From Cyanobacteriota bacterium (GTDB taxonomy: Bacteria; Cyanobacteriota; Cyanobacteriia; PCC-6307; Cyanobiaceae), in the NCBI GenBank assembly GCA_026389265.1, contig JAPLIE010000197.1, positions 1 through 43,413 on the forward strand: 43,413 nt of DNA, given 5' to 3'. Every line of letters starts with the position of its first letter. Positions within the stretch are counted from its first letter, which is position 1. Both the position numbers and the translations under genes were made by a program. The notes beneath the pieces were generated by a model, which was not told the DNA's origin, made no database searches, and saw only the letters and a list, made by a program, of their open reading frames with translations. Shown piece after piece: positions 41,601-43,413 of this stretch.

Positions 41601-42369
41601 AGTGCTCGCTGAGGTAGCGCACGTGCTCCTTCATCTGCTCTGGCCCGGTGGCGCAGTTGAGGCCGAGCACATCGATCGGGAAGGGCTCCAGAATCGCCAC
41701 CACCGCGGCGATATCGGAGCCCACCAGCATCGTGCCGGTGGTTTCCATCGTGACCGACACCATCAGGGGCCGCCGCTCACCCGCCGCGCTGAAGGCCTCC
41801 TCGATGCCCTGCAGGGCCGCTTTGATCTGCAGCACGTCCTGGCAGGTTTCGACGATGAACAGATCGACATCGCCCGCCAGCAGACCCTCCGCCTGCTCAC
41901 GGAAGGAGGCCTTCATCGTGTCGAAATCGATGTGGCCCAGGGTGGGCAACTTGGTGGTAGGCCCGATCGAGCCGGCCACGAAGCGAGGCTTCTCGGGGGT
42001 GCTGTACTGATCGGCCATCGCCCGGGCCAGTTCGGCGGCCTGCTTGTTGAGCGCGAAGGCTTGGTCCTCGAGGCCGTATTCGGCCAGGACGATCGAGGCG
42101 GCACCGAAGGTGTTGGTCTCGATCACATCGGCACCCACCTCCAGGAACTGGCGATGCACCGCCTGCACCGCATCGGGCCGAGTGACCACTAAGTTTTCGT
42201 TGCAGCCCTCCAGGGCCGCGCCGCCGAAATCCTCAGCGCCCAGGTTCATCTGCTGCAGCGAGGTGCCGGTGGCACCATCGAACACCAGCACCGGCCTGGA
42301 AGGATCATGGAGCCGATCCAGGAAACCGATCCGGCTGGTGGCGGTGGCGACGACGGTGGCGGCAGTCAT
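38635..42369 (-). CDS. metH: Cobalamin-dependent methionine synthase
   Basis: A 1244-residue enzyme that moves the methyl group of methyltetrahydrofolate via B12 to homocysteine. All modules are present. The homocysteine domain (about 15-325) has zinc ligands C239 (LNCATGP) and C305/C306 (IGGCCGTTP). The folate-binding (pterin) domain lies at about 370-640 ([16 protein letters not shown]). The B12 cap and Rossmann domains carry the cobalt-ligating H782 in [12 protein letters not shown]. The reactivation (AdoMet) domain lies at the C-terminus. A long Ala/Pro/Glu-rich linker (about 930-990) separates B12 and activation domains. The ATG shares one base with the ilvE stop (TGATG). It is the main visible consumer of the B12 pathway encoded nearby. 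Confidence 0.97.
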   Translation of the reverse strand: MTAATVVATATSRIGFLDRLHDPSRPVLVFDGATGTSLQQMNLGAEDFGGAALEGCNENLVVTRPDAVQAVHRQFLEVGADVIETNTFGAASIVLAEYGLEDQAFALNKQAAELARAMADQYSTPEKPRFVAGSIGPTTKLPTLGHIDFDTMKASFREQAEGLLAGDVDLFIVETCQDVLQIKAALQGIEEAFSAAGERRPLMVSVTMETTGTMLVGSDIAAVVAILEPFPIDVLGLNCATGPEQMKEHVRYLSEHCPFVVSCIPNAGLPENIGGVAHYRLTPTEMKMQLLHFVEDLGVQVIGGCCGTTPAHIGALAELAAELHPAPRPVRSPAAPGQAANGHVVTADAAAVRPALGYEPAAASLYGVTPYLQDNSFLIIGERLNASGSKKVRELLAEEDWDGLVAVGRSQVKENAHVLDVNVDYVGRDGERDMRDLVSRLVTNVNLPLMLDSTEWQKMEAGLKVAGGKCILNSTNYEDGDERFFKVLELARDYGAGVVVGTIDEEGMARTAERKFAIAQRAYRDALEYGLPAHEIFYDPLALPISTGIEEDRRNGAATVESIRRIRSELPGVHVVLGVSNVSFGLSPAARIVLNSVFLHDCCEAGMDAAIVSPAKILPLVKISDEHQQVCRDLIYDRRRFENGICSYDPLTALTTLFAGVSAKDARASGPSLADLPVEERLKQHIIDGERIGLDASLAEALTSYPPLQIINTFLLDGMKVVGDLFGSGQMQLPFVLQSAETMKSAVAFLEPHMEKQEDAEGNQKSNSKGKFLIATVKGDVHDIGKNLVDIILTNNGYEVINLGIKQSVDAIVEAQKQHQADCIAMSGLLVKSTAFMKDNLRSFNEVGINVPVILGGAALTPRFVHGDCRAAYQGQVIYGRDAFADLRFMDALMEAKASGRWDDGQGFLDGTPEGLGPSLGSSEGVEAGAEVAETTPAAAASATPAAPPASDHRSEAVPAEAALAPPFWGSRVLDESQIDLQEVFAYLDRNALFAGQWQLRKAQDQSREAYEAMLAEKAEPVLAQWMERCLAEGLLTPRLAYGYFPCGRQGNAVVVFDPAGLADGANPGEADQVLGHFDLPRQRGGNRYCIADFYRDQNHGPDGSPRGADVLPMQAVTMGEKATAFARELFAADRYSHYLYFHGLGVQMAEALAEWTHARIRRELGFPDPAAMPLREVLAQRYRGSRYSFGYPACPNVADSRQQLAWLDAGRIGLEMDESDQLEPEQSTTALVALHSKARYFSA

Positions 42370-43286
42370 CAGGCGTCGATGCGGATTCGGGTCACCCAGT
42401 GTTCATAGGCGGGATCGCGGCCTTCCGTGATCGCGGTCAGCCGGTCGCGAAGCTTCTCCATCACCGGCCGGCGGTTGGGAAGATCGGTGCTTTCCAGGCG
42501 GCGGATCGGGGTCACCCGGGCTGCTGTGCCACTCAGGAAGGCTTCATCGGCCACGAACAGCTCCGTCTTGTCGACAGGGCGTTCGAGCACCGGTATGTCC
42601 ATGGCCCGGGCGAGTTCCAGGATGCTGGCGCGGGTGATGCCCTCCAGGATGTCCTGATCCACCGAAGGCGTGATCAGCACCCCATCGCGCACGATGAACA
42701 GATTCATGCCGCTGGCCTCGCTCACCTTGCCCCGGCTATTCAGGAGCAGGGCCTCGTCAAAGCCGCTCTTCACCGCCTCGGTCTTGGCGAGGGAACTGGT
42801 GATGTAGGCGCCGCTGATCTTGCCCCGCAGGGGCAGGGAGCGATCCTCCTGGCGGGTCCAGCTGCTGAAACGACAGGTGACCCCCTCCGGCGAGAGGTAA
42901 TCCCCCATCTCGATGCCATAGATGAGAAAGTCCGTCTCGACATCGTGAAGTCGGGGGGAGATGCCGAGTCCGCAGGTGTAAACGAAGGGGCGCAGGTAAA
43001 AGGGCTTGCGTGGTTTGTTGGCCTGCAGGAAGGCTCCGATCGCTGCGAGCACCGTCTCCTCAGTCAGCTCGGTGAGCAGGAGCCTGGCGCTTTGGGTGAG
43101 GCGGCGGGCATGGCGATCGACTCGGAACAGCAGCACCTCGCCGGGATCGTCCGGGTTCGGCAGCCCCCGCATGCCTCCGAAGGCGCCCGTGCCGTAGTGG
43201 AGGGCATGGGTCGCCACCGAGAGGGTGGCCTCGGCGAAGGGAACACAGGATCCGCCGAACCAGGCATAGGGGAGGAATTGATGCAT
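42369..43286 (-). CDS. ilvE: Branched-chain amino acid aminotransferase
   Basis: A 305-residue PLP enzyme of fold type IV that aminates the 2-oxo acids of valine, isoleucine and leucine. The PLP lysine is K156 in [19 protein letters not shown]. The conserved glutamate E190 is in [15 protein letters not shown]. The N-terminal [20 protein letters not shown] and [13 protein letters not shown] match the family, as do [14 protein letters not shown] and [12 protein letters not shown] near the C-terminus. The frame continues upstream to 43346, but the ATG at 43286 is the family start. It is immediately upstream of metH, overlapping by one base, and divergent from the probable cobN. Confidence 0.95.
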   Translation of the reverse strand: MHQFLPYAWFGGSCVPFAEATLSVATHALHYGTGAFGGMRGLPNPDDPGEVLLFRVDRHARRLTQSARLLLTELTEETVLAAIGAFLQANKPRKPFYLRPFVYTCGLGISPRLHDVETDFLIYGIEMGDYLSPEGVTCRFSSWTRQEDRSLPLRGKISGAYITSSLAKTEAVKSGFDEALLLNSRGKVSEASGMNLFIVRDGVLITPSVDQDILEGITRASILELARAMDIPVLERPVDKTELFVADEAFLSGTAARVTPIRRLESTDLPNRRPVMEKLRDRLTAITEGRDPAYEHWVTRIRIDA

Positions 43287-43340
43287 GGAAGGCGGTGCTG
43301 ACGCTGCGATCTTCTCACTGCGGACACCAGGATGGTGGCC

Positions 43341-43413
43341 ATGCACCGACTTGCCACGATTCCCGGCGCCCCGGAACCCGCTGATGGCTCCCTGCCCTTC
43401 GTGGAGCAGGAGG
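43341..43413 (+). CDS. cobN: Probable cobaltochelatase subunit CobN, first codons only
   Basis: A frame beginning at ATG 43341 (or 43332, three codons earlier) stays open to the window edge and reads MHRLATIPGAPEPADGSLPF followed by VEQE. This resembles the N-terminus of the large CobN subunit of cyanobacterial cobaltochelatase (MHR...PG...VEQ...), from memory. Only 24 residues are visible, so the assignment is tentative. It would fit the B12 genes in this window and the usual position of cobN next to ilvE in picocyanobacteria. Confidence 0.45.
   Translation, partial: MHRLATIPGAPEPADGSLPFVEQE

Overview
The window is a piece of a GC-rich chromosome from a phycobilisome-containing alpha-cyanobacterium. 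The best guess is the Cyanobium / freshwater-to-coastal Synechococcus group. The support is apcD (allophycocyanin-B alpha), pxcA/CemA, a Psb32-type TPM protein, a cofactor-assembly-of-complex-C (CCB) protein, lumenal pentapeptide-repeat and DUF4090 proteins, and the high GC of nearly every gene. The species call is inference from gene content; I could not run a search.

Layout. 1-1135: edge of an IS5-type element that truncates an RTX (calcium-binding repeat) protein. 1507-4239 (minus): a degenerate uracil phosphoribosyltransferase homologue, a small membrane protein and ilvD. 4273-6869 (plus): a lumenal pentapeptide protein, then a cobalamin riboswitch followed by hupE and cobW. 6903-9178: a small exported protein, purS-purQ, and a decayed LD-carboxypeptidase. 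9209-14753 (mostly minus): peroxiredoxin, tRNA-Met, LysM/M23 peptidase, trmL, cobU, pxcA and psb32. 14837-23059: CCB protein, lptC-metG, an FAD oxidoreductase, and rpmG-rpsR-RNase II. 23251-27836: pheT, an RlmD-type methyltransferase, and apcD with a clear terminator. 27856-28634: a low-GC, gene-free insertion bounded by imperfect inverted repeats. 28643-37325: J-domain protein with DUF3370, an alternative sigma factor, Ap4A phosphorylase, a SpoIID-like protein, PhzF, gpsA and an SDR. 37341-43413: DUF2237, a small acidic protein, DUF4090, metH, ilvE, and the first codons of a probable cobN.

The clearest functional thread is cobalt and B12. It comprises a B12-sensing leader over a HupE-type metal permease and a CobW metal chaperone, CobU for nucleotide-loop assembly, B12-dependent MetH as a consumer, and a likely CobN cobaltochelatase start at the right edge. 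The rest is core housekeeping and photosynthesis. I see no rRNA, CRISPR array, prophage or defence island. The least explained pieces are the inverted-repeat insertion downstream of apcD, the truncated RTX protein with its EEIGH module, the UPRT homologue without its PRPP loop, and the overlapping DUF3370/J-domain gene pair.
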